In this document: in pieces, positions 1 through 9,595 of the stretch
How the letters are laid out: each line of letters opens with the position of its first letter
Position numbering within the stretch: position 1 is the stretch's first letter
Assembly: GCA_016778765.1 (NCBI GenBank)
Contig: JADHOV010000009.1
Coordinates: forward strand, 23,952-87,951
DNA length: 64,000 nt
Direction: 5' to 3'
DNA from: Paracoccaceae bacterium
GTDB taxonomy: Bacteria > Pseudomonadota > Alphaproteobacteria > Rhodobacterales > Rhodobacteraceae
The notes under the pieces: generated by a model
What the model was told of the DNA's origin: nothing
What the model saw: the letters and a program-made list of their open reading frames with translations, nothing else
Databases searched by the model: none
Translations under genes and position numbers: made by a program

Positions 1-291
1 AGAGAAAAATACAGTGATTTTTTTACGGTAGCTTTTTACCTCAACATTTTGTTTGCCGCTAAAGATCGATTCATAAATTTGGGGCGACAGGTATTTTGCC
101 AATTGCCCCGATACGTCTTCCATTTGCTGGGTTTTTAACTGCGCCTCAGCCTTTGCGTCTTCGGCAACCTTTTTTTGTTTTTCCAGCTGGGTTGCCAGTG
201 ACTTACGCAAATTGGCTTCTAAGCGTAGCCGTGAAAGCTCCTTCTTCAGGTCTTTCAATTCTGTTTCTTGGTCTTTAGGCGTTTCAGTCAC
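1..291 (-). CDS. Class III adenylate/guanylate cyclase, N-terminal part (cut by window edge)
   Basis: Reading the minus strand from a GTG at 289-291 gives 97 uninterrupted codons running off the left edge. The first ~60 residues are charged and heptad-like (rich in K, E, Q, L), so probably a coiled coil. Then comes KYLSPQIYESIFSGKQ followed by RKKITVFFS, the usual entry into a class III nucleotide cyclase domain, where the next residue is normally the first metal-binding Asp. GAGGAA lies 7 bases upstream of the GTG. The catalytic residues are outside the window, so nucleotide specificity cannot be read. It is divergent from the kinase/receiver/cyclase operon that starts at 717, which suggests a shared cyclic-nucleotide signalling locus. 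Confidence 0.75.
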   Translation of the reverse strand, partial: MTETPKDQETELKDLKKELSRLRLEANLRKSLATQLEKQKKVAEDAKAEAQLKTQQMEDVSGQLAKYLSPQIYESIFSGKQNVEVKSYRKKITVFFS

Positions 292-716
292 AGATTTTTC
301 CTCGCACCATGGTTTTAAATTGGGCCAAAGCTAGAATAGTTATATACATTGGTTTTGCCGCTTTACGACTTTGGTTTCACGACAGTATTCAGCAAGTCGC
401 AGGTTGTGACAACATTCTAATTGTTCGTTTTGATAAACAGACAAGAATATTGAAACAAAGACCAAGTTAAATCAGCTGTACCGAATAATAATTCAGCAAT
501 TTTGCTGATATCTTGCACAAGATCAGGGTAAATTATTCAACCCTAGAGAAACCACCTATCCTTACTCTTTTCTCATAGGAAGAATTTTTACAAATTAAAA
601 CAATTTTGAAAAATCTTTTGCTGAGTTTTGGTTTTCTTTGATTGGATATGACCCAAGGGAATTTGGTTTCCCCATAGACAGGTTAAAATAATCTTCGTTA
701 ATCTAGATCTTAAAAA
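292..716. other. AT-rich intergenic region between divergent signalling genes
   Basis: This 425-base gap separates the left-edge cyclase from the hybrid kinase and must hold both promoters. It is clearly more AT-rich than the flanking genes. I see no open frame with coding character, no convincing inverted repeat and no unambiguous -35/-10 pair. Confidence 0.6.
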
Positions 717-3509
717 GTGGGTGACGTTTGTAATGTGAAAACGGGTGGGATGGATAAGATGGATTCTTTAGAAAAATCAGATTTGAATGCAGTTTTAATT
801 GAAAGTTTGGACACTCTTCCAAGCGGTGTATGCGTTTGGACAGAAGATGATCGCCTAGTTTTCGTAAATCGATTTTTCAACGAACTTCAAAAAGAGGTTG
901 GGGTGTCTCTCGAACCGGGCATCTCACGCTTAGAAGTTGTGCGACAAAATATTGATTGTGGATTTTTAAAGTTACCTCCCGATTTGGATATTGAGGCCTA
1001 TCTGCGGCAGAGTAAGGCCGATATGTATGCCCAAGATGGGGGCTCGCGCATCGAGCTGCCCCTGCGCGATGGCGGGGTGCTGCTATTGACCAATAAGCCT
1101 TTGACCTCCGGCAATTACCTGCAGCTCTATACCGATATCACCACGCTTAAAAAGCATGAGGCCGAGCTGGAAGATAAAGAGCGGCGTTATGTCGGTGTAA
1201 CGCATGCTCTGAATGCATTTGTCTTCGAATGGAATATTGAAAACGGCCAGACCAGCTTTTCAATCCCCGAAGGCGTTGGGCCGGCAGCTGAAAAAAATAT
1301 GAGCAGGCTGCAAATGGATCGTTTGGATGCTGTGTTTGAAGAAGATCGTGCGGCGTATAAATCCGCGATGATCGCGCATTTTAAAAAGCAAACCCCGCTA
1401 TTTTCATGCGATCACCGAATCCGATCGGATACAGGCCAATTGAATTGGTACCGCACACGCGGCAAAGCCCTTTGGAATGAACAGGGGCGTGCGGTCAAAT
1501 TCTATGGGTTGGTTGAAAATATCGATGATCAAAAGAAAATACAGCTGCGCATGGCAGATATCGAAAAACGCTCGCAGGATGTGTTAAACAGTATTTCAGC
1601 CGGGATCATGGTCTGGGATGCCAAGGATCATCTGGTCTGGGTGAATAAGTTTTTTGATCGCTTCGGCGTGCCGCTCGAACCTGGACAACCCTATGTTCAC
1701 GAATCTGGAAAGCTTGTTGATGGGGGCATTTTTTCTTTGGATGAAGGGGTTGATAAGCAAGAGTTTTTAAAAGACCGAGTGGCGCAACGCCAGGCGTTGA
1801 CCGGAACGGCTATAAATTTGCTGCCACGGATGGCAGATGGGTCGCATCTTCAAATCACCAGTAAACGCCTGGAAGATGGCGGCATGGTGCAAGTGTTTGT
1901 AGATGTGAGTGATTTGACCAACCGTGAAGAAGAGCTGAATAATTTGGTGGAAGAGCTCAACACAGCCAAACAAGCGGCGGATGCGGCCAACCAAACGAAA
2001 AGTCAGTTTTTGGCCAATATGAGCCATGAATTGCGCACCCCATTAAACGCCATTATTGGCCTTACTGAAATGTTGAAGGAAGATTGTGTTGATGATGGGT
2101 TGGAGGATTTTATCGAGCCGCTTGACCGTGTCTTTAGCGCCGGCAAGCATTTGCTGACGTTGATCAATGATGTTCTAGACCTATCAAAAATTGAGGCGGG
2201 CAAAGTCGAGTTATATAATGAAACATTCGAATTAGAGCCTTTGCTGCATGGCGTAATTCAAACCACCCAAACGCTGGTCGAGCAAAATAATAATGAAATT
2301 GCTTTAACCTTTTTGGAGTCGATCGATGAGGTGACAAATGATCAAACGCGGATAAAGCAGATTTTTCTGAATTTGATTTCCAACGCCACCAAATTTACCG
2401 AAAATGGCCAAATATCTTTGACCGTCAGCCGGCAATCCACGCCGCAAGGCGATTTGGTCAAAGTGGATGTTGCCGATACCGGTATTGGCATGGATGAAGA
2501 ACAGGTAGGCCGTTTGTTCAATGCCTTTGTACAAGCCGACAGTTCGACCACCCGCAAATATGGCGGAACCGGCTTGGGGCTCACCATTTCAAAACAGCTT
2601 GCGCAGCTGATGGGTGGGGATGTCATCGTGCAGAGCGAAAAGGGCAAAGGCACGGTATTCACCGCAAGTTTCGCGTTGAACAATGCCGGGCATATGCATA
2701 TCGAAAACGCCAGCGCTGAACCTTTGATAACGCGGGTGATCCCCGGCGGTGAACCAACGGGTAAGAAAGTGCTTATCATCGATGATGATCCAACGATCAG
2801 TGCGTTGATGCAGCGGCAACTGGTCAAAAACGGGTATGCGGTGCTTATCGCCAAATCGGGCAAGGAAGGCTTGTCTTTGGCCAAAACCCACCAGCCCGAT
2901 GTGATTACCTTGGATATTTTGATGCCAGAAATTGACGGGTGGTCAACGCTGCGGGCGTTAAAGGCCGATCCCGAGTGTCGCCATATCCCAGTGATCATGG
3001 CGTCGATTTTGGATGAAAAAAACAAAGGCTTTGCCTTGGGCGCCGCAGATTTTCTATCCAAGCCGATCGAGCGGGATTATCTTATTTCTTCGGTGCAACG
3101 GCTTATTGGCCAGAAAAAAGCCGCGACCATCTGCGTGATCGAAGATGATCAAGACCTGCGCTTTACCGTGAAAGAAATTCTAGAAAAAACCGGCGTGACA
3201 GTGCTTGAGGCAAGCCATGGGAAAGAGGCGTTTTCTGTCTTGGAAAACCACAAGGAACTGCCCGATTTGATTTTGCTTGATCTGTTGATGCCCGTGATGA
3301 ACGGGTTTGAATTTCTGCAACAGATGCAGGAAACCAAGTTTAAATCAATCCCGGTTTTGGTATTGACAGGTGCGGATCTAAGCTCTGAAGAGCGTGAAAT
3401 TTTATCGCAGGAAACCTTGCGCGTGATTGAAAAAAATACCGAAAGCGTGGCGCTTATTGCCGATGACATCGCGCAAGCGATCGAAACAATCAGCGGGGCG
3501 GTGCGCTGA
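717..3509 (+). CDS. Cytosolic hybrid histidine kinase, PAS-PAS-PAS-HisKA-HATPase-REC-REC
   Basis: Sensor kinase of 930 aa as read from GTG 717. In-frame ATGs at 750 and 759 are also possible starts, and no start has a strong ribosome site. Three PAS-like segments (about residues 25-145, 160-275 and 285-400) share the phrase VWxxDxxLVxVNxFF in the first and third. The H-box SHELRTPLNAIIG carries the phospho-acceptor His437. The ATPase boxes NLISNATKF, DTGIGM and GGTGLGLTIS follow. Two receivers come next, with acceptors near Asp733 and Asp855; the second has an unusual C-terminus lacking the normal K-P pair. No membrane segment is visible, so it probably senses an internal signal. Its stop overlaps the start of the next receiver gene (TGATG), so the two are co-translated. 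Confidence 0.9.
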   Translation: MGDVCNVKTGGMDKMDSLEKSDLNAVLIESLDTLPSGVCVWTEDDRLVFVNRFFNELQKEVGVSLEPGISRLEVVRQNIDCGFLKLPPDLDIEAYLRQSKADMYAQDGGSRIELPLRDGGVLLLTNKPLTSGNYLQLYTDITTLKKHEAELEDKERRYVGVTHALNAFVFEWNIENGQTSFSIPEGVGPAAEKNMSRLQMDRLDAVFEEDRAAYKSAMIAHFKKQTPLFSCDHRIRSDTGQLNWYRTRGKALWNEQGRAVKFYGLVENIDDQKKIQLRMADIEKRSQDVLNSISAGIMVWDAKDHLVWVNKFFDRFGVPLEPGQPYVHESGKLVDGGIFSLDEGVDKQEFLKDRVAQRQALTGTAINLLPRMADGSHLQITSKRLEDGGMVQVFVDVSDLTNREEELNNLVEELNTAKQAADAANQTKSQFLANMSHELRTPLNAIIGLTEMLKEDCVDDGLEDFIEPLDRVFSAGKHLLTLINDVLDLSKIEAGKVELYNETFELEPLLHGVIQTTQTLVEQNNNEIALTFLESIDEVTNDQTRIKQIFLNLISNATKFTENGQISLTVSRQSTPQGDLVKVDVADTGIGMDEEQVGRLFNAFVQADSSTTRKYGGTGLGLTISKQLAQLMGGDVIVQSEKGKGTVFTASFALNNAGHMHIENASAEPLITRVIPGGEPTGKKVLIIDDDPTISALMQRQLVKNGYAVLIAKSGKEGLSLAKTHQPDVITLDILMPEIDGWSTLRALKADPECRHIPVIMASILDEKNKGFALGAADFLSKPIERDYLISSVQRLIGQKKAATICVIEDDQDLRFTVKEILEKTGVTVLEASHGKEAFSVLENHKELPDLILLDLLMPVMNGFEFLQQMQETKFKSIPVLVLTGADLSSEEREILSQETLRVIEKNTESVALIADDIAQAIETISGAVR

Positions 3510-3874
3510 TGGTGAAAATATTATATGTCGAGGATAATGAAGATAACGTTTACATGCTGAAGCGGCGCTTAACGCGCAAAGGCTTTGACATAGTGATCGC
3601 GGGTGATGGGCTTGCCGGAGTGGCTATGGCGCATAGTGAAACCCCCGATTTAATTCTTATGGATTTGAGTTTGCCCAAAATGGATGGGTGGGCTGCAACG
3701 CGGGCGATCAAGGCAGACCCCGCCACGCAAGAGATTCCCGTTATTGCTTTATCCGCCCATGCGATGGAAGAGCATAAGCAAAGCGCCCTGCAGGCAGGTT
3801 GTGATGATTATGATACAAAGCCGGTGGACCTGCCCCGATTGCTGGCCAAAATTAACGCAGCATTGGGGCGGTGA
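3509..3874 (+). CDS. Single-domain response regulator (DivK/CheY-like receiver)
   Basis: A 121-aa protein that is only a receiver: acidic pair E8/D9, acceptor Asp52 in LILMDLSLPKMDG, Ser/Ala switch around IALSAHA, and Lys in TKPVD near residue 108. There is no output domain, so it should relay phosphate or act by protein contact. It starts inside the stop codon of the hybrid kinase and ends one base before the receiver-cyclase gene, so the three form one operon. The likely role is a phosphate shuttle or competitor between the kinase and the cyclase; that is inference from position. The family resembles DivK-type receivers of alphaproteobacteria. Confidence 0.9.
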   Translation: MVKILYVEDNEDNVYMLKRRLTRKGFDIVIAGDGLAGVAMAHSETPDLILMDLSLPKMDGWAATRAIKADPATQEIPVIALSAHAMEEHKQSALQAGCDDYDTKPVDLPRLLAKINAALGR

Positions 3875-3875
3875 A

Positions 3876-4919
3876 ATGATTAATAAAGAACAGGCAAAGA
3901 TCCTTGTTGTCGATGATATTGAAGCAAATCGCTTCACTTTAGAGCGCCGGTTGAAGCGCGATGGATATGCCAATGTTTTTTTAGCAGATTGCGGTAAAGC
4001 CGCGCTAAGCTCTGTTCAAAGCACCGAATTTGATTTGGTGCTTTTGGACCTTATGATGCCTGATATGAGCGGTCTTGAGGTGCTTAAAATCTTAAAATCT
4101 GATCCACATTTTCGCAAAATTCCAGTTGTTATGGTCACTGCCTCTGATGAGGTTGAGACGGCGGCTGAGTGTATTTTAAGCGGCGCTGATGATTTCATTA
4201 CTAAGCCGTTTAACGCCACTTTGCTGAAGGCGCGGGTTGGTGCCTGCCTTGAAAAGAAGCGTTTGCAAGATAGCGAAGATCTGTATCTTAGCCGAGTGGA
4301 AAGCGACAAGCAGCGCTCTCAAGAGGTATTGAAAACAGTGCTGCCGAACGATGTCGCCGTAGAGCTTCAATCCACTGGGCGCGTGCATTCTCGGCGCTAT
4401 GATGATGTTGCTATTTTGATCTGTGATCTGGTGGGATTTACCGCGTTTTGTGAGCAGAATGATCCTGAAATTGTGGTTGAAACTTTGCAAACTCTGGTGG
4501 AAGCGTTTGAACAGGTGTTCGCCAAATTTGGTCTAGACAAGGTGAAAACGGTGGGCGATGCGATCGTTGCCGTGGGCGGTTTAGCGCGGCCAACACCCGA
4601 AGCGGTTAAATCCTGCGTCTCTGCCAGCTTGATGCTGCGCGATATTGCCAATGCGTTTGAGCCTTCTTTTGGGTTGCATGTGGGCATCCATAGCGGCTCA
4701 TTGGTTGCTGGCACCGTGGGCAAATCAACCATCCAATTTGATATTTTGGGCAAAGATGTGAATATCGCCTTCAATATTTGTGATTTGTCCGAGAGCGATC
4801 AGATTTTATTGTCAAGCGATGCATGGATGCATGTGCGCAATGAGGTGGTGGCAAAATCTGCAGGTTTGGCGCGGTTGAAAAGTGGCCAAGATGTCGAACT
4901 TTTTGAGTGCGGCACGTAA
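3876..4919 (+). CDS. Response regulator with class III adenylate cyclase output
   Basis: 347 aa. The receiver covers residues 7-125 (Asp13/14, acceptor Asp58 in LVLLDLMMPDM, TKPFN). A helical linker is followed by a cyclase domain at about 170-340. Metal Asp residues are D184 (ICDLVGFT) and D228 (KTVGDAIVAVGG). The base-selecting pair is K224 and D289 (QFDILG), which in this family favours ATP over GTP. The transition-state Asn is present (N296), but the Arg expected four residues later is Asn300. The domain may therefore be weakly active or use another residue. The ATG at 3876 sits directly after the preceding gene; a longer upstream frame is overlap with that gene. The probable product is cAMP made in response to the hybrid kinase at 717. 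Confidence 0.88.
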   Translation: MINKEQAKILVVDDIEANRFTLERRLKRDGYANVFLADCGKAALSSVQSTEFDLVLLDLMMPDMSGLEVLKILKSDPHFRKIPVVMVTASDEVETAAECILSGADDFITKPFNATLLKARVGACLEKKRLQDSEDLYLSRVESDKQRSQEVLKTVLPNDVAVELQSTGRVHSRRYDDVAILICDLVGFTAFCEQNDPEIVVETLQTLVEAFEQVFAKFGLDKVKTVGDAIVAVGGLARPTPEAVKSCVSASLMLRDIANAFEPSFGLHVGIHSGSLVAGTVGKSTIQFDILGKDVNIAFNICDLSESDQILLSSDAWMHVRNEVVAKSAGLARLKSGQDVELFECGT

Positions 4920-4923
4920 ACGT

Positions 4924-5496
4924 TTACCGCCAGGTCACGCTCTGCTCAAGATTGGGTCGCGGGCGCTCTGGGGGCGTTGTAGTTTCGGTGCCTAAATAAA
5001 TCAAACCAGCCACGCGCTCATGGGCGCTTAATCCAAGGCCTTTTTCGACGAAGTTGCGATTGTGGCTGGCCCATCCCGACAGCCAATTTGCTCCCCAACC
5101 GGCGGCAAGGGCGGCATTCAGCAAAGCCAGGCAGACTGCGCAAGCCGAATAGGTTTGTTCAATTGTAGGAATTTTCTCTGATGGCTTTTGGACCTCGATC
5201 ACGGCCACTGCCACATGACCTTGGTCAAAAGGTTGGCGGGCTTTTTCAACCGCAGAGGCGTCTAATTGCGCCTCGAGCGCGCAGGTCTCGGCAAAGCCTG
5301 CCAATTCATCCAAACTCTCTGACGTTAAAACGATCAGGCGCCAAGGTTCTAATTTACCATGGTCGGGCGTGCGCAGCGCCGCCGTTAAAATATCACGCAA
5401 TTGTTCGTGATCTGGCGCGGGCAGGCTTAAGGTTTTTGCCGGCCTTGAGCGTCGCGTTAATAAGAAATCTAAAGCGGCTTGGTTGCGCTTGGGCAT
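4924..5496 (-). CDS. Nitroreductase family protein (YdjA-like)
   Basis: 190-aa FMN-dependent nitroreductase-fold protein. Diagnostic features are the N-terminal LLTRRSRPAKTL, the AALRTPDHGKLEPWRLIVL block (FMN contact region, like YdjA) and the C-terminal GWGANWLSGW...LGLSAHERVAGLIYLGT. Substrate is unknown; family members reduce nitro compounds, quinones or similar acceptors with NAD(P)H. It is convergent with the receiver-cyclase gene, four bases apart, and shows no operon partner beyond a loose 75-base gap from the iminopeptidase. Confidence 0.88.
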   Translation of the reverse strand: MPKRNQAALDFLLTRRSRPAKTLSLPAPDHEQLRDILTAALRTPDHGKLEPWRLIVLTSESLDELAGFAETCALEAQLDASAVEKARQPFDQGHVAVAVIEVQKPSEKIPTIEQTYSACAVCLALLNAALAAGWGANWLSGWASHNRNFVEKGLGLSAHERVAGLIYLGTETTTPPERPRPNLEQSVTWR

Positions 5497-5571
5497 TTAC
5501 TCGTGGTCCATTTCAAAGGCGCCATGGGCCCCTCTTTATTTGAAAATAGGGCGTTAACGCGATGTATAGGT

Positions 5572-6549
5572 TTAATAATCAGACAGCGCGATCCGATCCA
5601 TGATTTTAACAAGCTCGACGCTGATGCCGGGTTCAGACATCGCATGGCCTGCGTTTTTGATCATTTTTAAATTGCATTTGGGCCAAGCTTTGGACAGCTC
5701 GATCGCAGTTTTGGGCGGGCAAATCATATCATATCTGCCTTGCACGATCCACCCGGGGATATGGGCGATCCGCTCCATGGCGTTTAAGATTTGTCCATCA
5801 TGATCCAAGAAACCGTTATTAATGAAATAATGGTTCTCTAATCTTGCAAAGGTGCGCGCATAATCGCTCGGCGCTTCGCCTCCACGACCATCCGAATAAA
5901 CCGAGGCCAATGCGGTTTCCCAAGCTGACCATATCCGGCCAAACTGTATTTCTACGCGCAGGTCCCCGCTGAACAAACGGCGGTGAAAGGCTGCAATCAA
6001 ATCATCTCGTTCGTCTTCTGGGATTTTTTCGATAAATTTTTCCCAGGCATCGGGCCAAAACTGGCTGGCCCCGCCGCCATAAAACCAGGCCAATTCATTC
6101 TGTGTCATTGTGAATACGCCGCGCAGAATGAGATGGCTCACCCGTTCTGGATGGGCTTGGGCATAGATCAACGCCAATGTGGCACCCCAACTGCCTCCGA
6201 ATAACGCCCATGTGTCAAGGCCCAGTCGCTGTCGTATCGCTTCCATATCTTGTAGCAGATTCCAGGTGGTATTGTTGGTCACGCTGGCCTGTGGCTTACT
6301 GCGCCCGCAACCGCGCTGATCAAAAAGGATAATATGGTATTTTTCTGGGTTGAAATAGCGCCGCATGATCGGGCTACAGCCTCCGCCGGGCCCGCCATGA
6401 AGAACCACAACCGGGCGCCCCTGTGGATTTCCACATTGCTCGATATAAATATGGTGGCCATCTCCCGTATCGATAATCTCTGCAGAAAATGGATCGACGG
6501 TAGGATATAAATGCTGATATGCGCGTTTTTGATCTGAGAATTTATCCAT
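5572..6549 (-). CDS. pip: Proline iminopeptidase (alpha/beta hydrolase, S33)
   Basis: 325-aa serine peptidase that removes N-terminal proline from peptides. Seen: the oxyanion motif [10 protein letters not shown], the nucleophile elbow [18 protein letters not shown], and the C-terminal GRYDMICP (Asp) and [10 protein letters not shown] (His) completing the triad. Length is typical for the alphaproteobacterial family. It is divergent from ubiG: its ATG at 6549-6547 lies about 50 bases from the ubiG start, so the two promoters are compressed into or beyond this short gap. Confidence 0.93.
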   Translation of the reverse strand: MDKFSDQKRAYQHLYPTVDPFSAEIIDTGDGHHIYIEQCGNPQGRPVVVLHGGPGGGCSPIMRRYFNPEKYHIILFDQRGCGRSKPQASVTNNTTWNLLQDMEAIRQRLGLDTWALFGGSWGATLALIYAQAHPERVSHLILRGVFTMTQNELAWFYGGGASQFWPDAWEKFIEKIPEDERDDLIAAFHRRLFSGDLRVEIQFGRIWSAWETALASVYSDGRGGEAPSDYARTFARLENHYFINNGFLDHDGQILNAMERIAHIPGWIVQGRYDMICPPKTAIELSKAWPKCNLKMIKNAGHAMSEPGISVELVKIMDRIALSDY

Positions 6550-6598
6550 GAACGCACTATATGTGATTTACAGAGCAAAAGACCAGACGGAGAACCCT

Positions 6599-7342
6599 AT
6601 GAGCGGCGCAGAATTTACCGTAGATGCGAAAGAGATTGCCAAATTTGAGGCGATGGCCGCAGAGTGGTGGGATCCCAATGGTAAGTTTAAACCGCTTCAC
6701 ATGCTTAACCCTTGCCGATTGGATTATATCATCGCGCAGATAGCGGCAGAATTTGACCGCGATCTTGAGCAAGACAACCCCTTTGAGGGATTGCGCATTC
6801 TGGATATTGGATGTGGGGGCGGTTTGCTCTGCGAGCCAATGGTCAGATTGGGCGCAACGGTTACTGGGGTGGATGCAGCAGCGCGCAATATTCCTGTGGC
6901 GCAAGCCCATGCCGATCAATCAAACCTGCAGATAGAGTACATCGCTGGCACGGCCGAAAGCCTTGTCGCACAGGGCCGCGTGTTTGATGCGGTATTAAAT
7001 ATGGAGGTGGTCGAGCATGTCGCTGATCCGCAGGGATATTTAAAGGCCTGCCAAGAGCTTCTGAGACCGGGGGGGCTGATGGTGTGCTCTACGATCAACC
7101 GCAACGCCAAAAGCTTTGCCATGGCGATTGTGGGCGCGGAATATGTGATGCGATGGTTGCCCAAAGGCACACATGAATGGTCAAAATTCATTACCCCGGA
7201 TGAATTGTCTGTGTTCATCGAAACTGCGGGCCTTTCGGTTGTGGATCGCAAAGGCTTTGTTTTCAATCCGCTGAGCTGGCAATGGCGATTGTCTGGCAGG
7301 GATCTGAGCGTAAATTACGTAACCGCCAGCGTAAAACCCTAA
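6599..7342 (+). CDS. ubiG: Ubiquinone biosynthesis O-methyltransferase
   Basis: 247 aa from the ATG at 6599, preceded by GGAG at good spacing; a longer frame from 6548 lacks such a site and overlaps the divergent promoter. It is a SAM-dependent methyltransferase performing the two O-methylations of ubiquinone synthesis. Seen: [17 protein letters not shown], the typical UbiG N-terminus; the SAM site [25 protein letters not shown]; and [15 protein letters not shown]. Its last codons overlap tail-to-tail with petR (shared CTAA). Confidence 0.96.
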   Translation: MSGAEFTVDAKEIAKFEAMAAEWWDPNGKFKPLHMLNPCRLDYIIAQIAAEFDRDLEQDNPFEGLRILDIGCGGGLLCEPMVRLGATVTGVDAAARNIPVAQAHADQSNLQIEYIAGTAESLVAQGRVFDAVLNMEVVEHVADPQGYLKACQELLRPGGLMVCSTINRNAKSFAMAIVGAEYVMRWLPKGTHEWSKFITPDELSVFIETAGLSVVDRKGFVFNPLSWQWRLSGRDLSVNYVTASVKP

Positions 7343-8034
7343 TCCGGGTTCAGCATATAACCTTCGCCGCGAACTGTTTGCAGATAGCGTGGTTGTTTTG
7401 AATCCGGCTCAATTTTTCGGCGCAACCGAGTGATCTGAACATCGATTGCGCGGTCTTGGCCCTGGCTGTGATCGCGTCCAAGTTCGCTCATCAGATCCTC
7501 GCGGCGGATGGGCCTGCCCGCGCTTTGCGCCAAAATGCCCATTAACGCGCTTTCAGTGGCAGTCAGGCGGATTTGCTCATCGGCTTTCCAAAGCTCTTTG
7601 CGCTGCATGTCATATCTGATCTGCCCAAGCGTGATTAATTTAGGTCCCGTGGCTTGATCCAGATCGGTTGGAACGCGGCGTAAAATTGCATGTAGACGCA
7701 ATAGCAATTCTTTGGGCTCGAAAGGTTTTGAAAGATAATCATCAGCGCCTGCCTCAAGGCCGCCGATGCGATCCTCGATCTCGCCCTTCGCGGTTAAAAG
7801 CAAAATTGGTGTATCAATTTTGCGGCGAAGATCCTTGGTCAGTGAAATGCCATCCTGTCCGGGCATCATCACGTCACAGATGATCAAATCAAAGGCCAGC
7901 CCCTCTAGCAAGTTGCGGGCATGGTGGCTATCATCGGCGGTGGTTACGTTGAAATCATTACGCCGCAAATATTTCTTGAGTAGATCGCGAATGCGCTCAT
8001 CATCATCAATGATCAAAACATGCGGGATCAACAT
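7339..8034 (-). CDS. petR: OmpR-family response regulator PetR
   Basis: 231-aa two-component regulator. The receiver has D11/D12, acceptor Asp54 in [13 protein letters not shown] and SKPFEP. A winged-helix DNA-binding domain follows ([42 protein letters not shown]). In Rhodobacter capsulatus petR lies with petP just upstream of petABC. Here the same pair sits about 1.5 kb from petA, in opposite orientation with ilvE between, which supports the name. It starts on the base next to the petP stop, so they are co-translated. The partner kinase is not in this window. Confidence 0.88.
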   Translation of the reverse strand: MLIPHVLIIDDDERIRDLLKKYLRRNDFNVTTADDSHHARNLLEGLAFDLIICDVMMPGQDGISLTKDLRRKIDTPILLLTAKGEIEDRIGGLEAGADDYLSKPFEPKELLLRLHAILRRVPTDLDQATGPKLITLGQIRYDMQRKELWKADEQIRLTATESALMGILAQSAGRPIRREDLMSELGRDHSQGQDRAIDVQITRLRRKIEPDSKQPRYLQTVRGEGYMLNPD

Positions 8035-8559
8035 TTAAGCCCCATCCTCTCGCAGTTGGGAATAGGCTGTCATCATATCTGGATCCATCATCGCTTCTAA
8101 CACTTTGCGAAACCCGGCAACCGCTTCCGGGCCGACTTGCCGGAACGCGCTACGCATACGGCTGCGCTGCGCATCGGACAGCTTTTGTTCGAGGGCATGG
8201 CCGGCTTCTGTCAATGCCAAGTGCCGTTCTCGCTTATCGCGCTGCCCGACTTGGCTGGTGACCAATCCATCTGCGATCAATTTGCGCAAGACGCGGTTGA
8301 GTGATTGTTTGGTCACGCCCAAAATTTGTAGCAGGTTATTCACATTCGTGCCTGGAGCGCCGTTGATAAAATGCAAGGCTCTGTGATGGGCCCGCCCATA
8401 GCCGTGTAATTCAAGTATCCTGTCTGGATCGGCGGTAAAACCACGATAGGCGAAAAACATTGCCTCAATGCCCTGCCTTAATTGATCATCCGTCAGGTAA
8501 AGTAGCGTTTCACCCATAGCGCGATGCCCGAGGGGGTGCGATAAGGAAGGGCTATCCAT
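8035..8559 (-). CDS. petP: MarR-family regulator PetP
   Basis: 174-aa winged-helix repressor-type protein. The MarR core is seen in LHGYGRAHHRALHFI, NLLQILGVTKQSLNRVLRKLIADGLV (recognition helix) and GQRDKRERHLALTEAG (wing). It is the first gene of a petP-petR unit. Two inverted repeats lie immediately upstream (8583-8624) in the gap shared with ilvE, a sensible place for autoregulation. The name rests on family match plus linkage to petR and petABC. Confidence 0.85.
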   Translation of the reverse strand: MDSPSLSHPLGHRAMGETLLYLTDDQLRQGIEAMFFAYRGFTADPDRILELHGYGRAHHRALHFINGAPGTNVNNLLQILGVTKQSLNRVLRKLIADGLVTSQVGQRDKRERHLALTEAGHALEQKLSDAQRSRMRSAFRQVGPEAVAGFRKVLEAMMDPDMMTAYSQLREDGA

Positions 8560-8582
8560 GCCAAATCTCCGACTGATTTCGT

Positions 8583-8624
8583 CTGACAGTTTATGTCAGT
8601 CTTGTTGACATTCCAAGCGTCAAC
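8583..8624. promoter_or_regulatory. Two inverted repeats, candidate PetP operator
   Basis: CTGACA-5-TGTCAG (8583-8599) and GTTGAC-9-GTCAAC (8604-8624) are both perfect 6-bp inverted repeats and lie 4 bases apart, just upstream of petP in the petP/ilvE divergent gap. MarR proteins typically bind palindromes with TTGAC-type half-sites. Binding by PetP and any effect on ilvE are inference. Confidence 0.5.
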
Positions 8625-8725
8625 TGCTAGCCAAATCTGGTTTATTGGCAATTTTATACCACAATTGACGCAATTTTTGAAATAATATGAATAAATTGCT
8701 GTGAGAATCTGAGAAAGGGCGCGCT

Positions 8726-9595
8726 GTGGAATTAGGATACGATGATCGCGATGGAAAGATTTGGCTTGACGGCCAATTGGTTGATTGGCGGAGCGCGCAA
8801 GTTCATGTGCTGAGCCATGCGATGCATTATGCCAGCTCGGTGTTTGAAGGCGAGCGCGCCTATGCTGGCAAGATTTTCAAAAGCCGGGCCCATTCAGAGC
8901 GCTTATTGGCTTCGGGAAAATTGATCGATTTCGAAATTCCTTATTCTGTGGATGACATCGAAGCCGCCAAAGAGGCAGCTTTACAGGCGAATGGCCTGAG
9001 CGATGCCTATGTGCGCGCGTTTGCATGGCGCGGCGCGGGGCTGGATATGGGGGTTGCCTCCTCGCGCAATCCGGTACGCATGGCGGTGGCTGTGTGGTCT
9101 TGGGGCAATTATTATGGCGATGCCAAGATGAAAGGCGCCAAGTTGGATATCGCAAAATGGCGCCGGCCCGATCCGGCCACGGCGCCTTCGCAAGCCAAAG
9201 CTGCGGGGCTTTATATGATTGCAACAATGTCAAAACATGCTGCCGAAGCCAAAGGCTGCAGCGATGCAATGATGTTTGATTATCGCGGCTATGTGGCCGA
9301 GGCCACGGGCGCCAATATATTCTTTGTCAAAGATGGCGAAGTGCATACGCCGACAGCGGATGCATTTTTGAACGGGATCACCCGTCAAACGGTTATCGAA
9401 ATGCTGAAAGAAAAAGGTATTCGTGTGATTGAGCGGCATATCATGCCAGAAGAGCTGGAAGGGTTTGAGCAATGCTGGCTGACGGGCACAGCGGCCGAGG
9501 TCACGCCGGTTGGCCAGATTGGCGACTTTCATTTTGACGTGGGCGCTTTGACGCGTGATATTGCTGAAAGTTATGAAATATTGGTTCGGCAATGA
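8726..9595 (+). CDS. ilvE: Branched-chain amino acid aminotransferase
   Basis: 289-aa class IV PLP aminotransferase that converts 2-keto acids to Leu/Ile/Val and back. Seen: HVLSHAMHYASSVFEGERAY, the family start; the cofactor lysine in SQAKAAGLYM; FDYRGYVAEATGANIFFV; and LTGTAAEVTPV. The GTG start is chosen because GAGAAAGGG precedes it and the family N-terminus follows directly. It is divergent from petP-petR, so its promoter overlaps the candidate PetP operator region. There is no isoleucine-valine operon partner; ilvA is 28 kb away. Confidence 0.93.
   Translation: MELGYDDRDGKIWLDGQLVDWRSAQVHVLSHAMHYASSVFEGERAYAGKIFKSRAHSERLLASGKLIDFEIPYSVDDIEAAKEAALQANGLSDAYVRAFAWRGAGLDMGVASSRNPVRMAVAVWSWGNYYGDAKMKGAKLDIAKWRRPDPATAPSQAKAAGLYMIATMSKHAAEAKGCSDAMMFDYRGYVAEATGANIFFVKDGEVHTPTADAFLNGITRQTVIEMLKEKGIRVIERHIMPEELEGFEQCWLTGTAAEVTPVGQIGDFHFDVGALTRDIAESYEILVRQ

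Noticed and set aside
2342..3061. Minus-strand frame of 239 codons inside the hybrid kinase
   Set aside because: Antisense to conserved kinase and receiver motifs, with no family resemblance.
3684..3875. N-terminal extension of the receiver-cyclase
   Set aside because: It overlaps the preceding receiver gene in another frame; ATG 3876 gives the normal receiver start.
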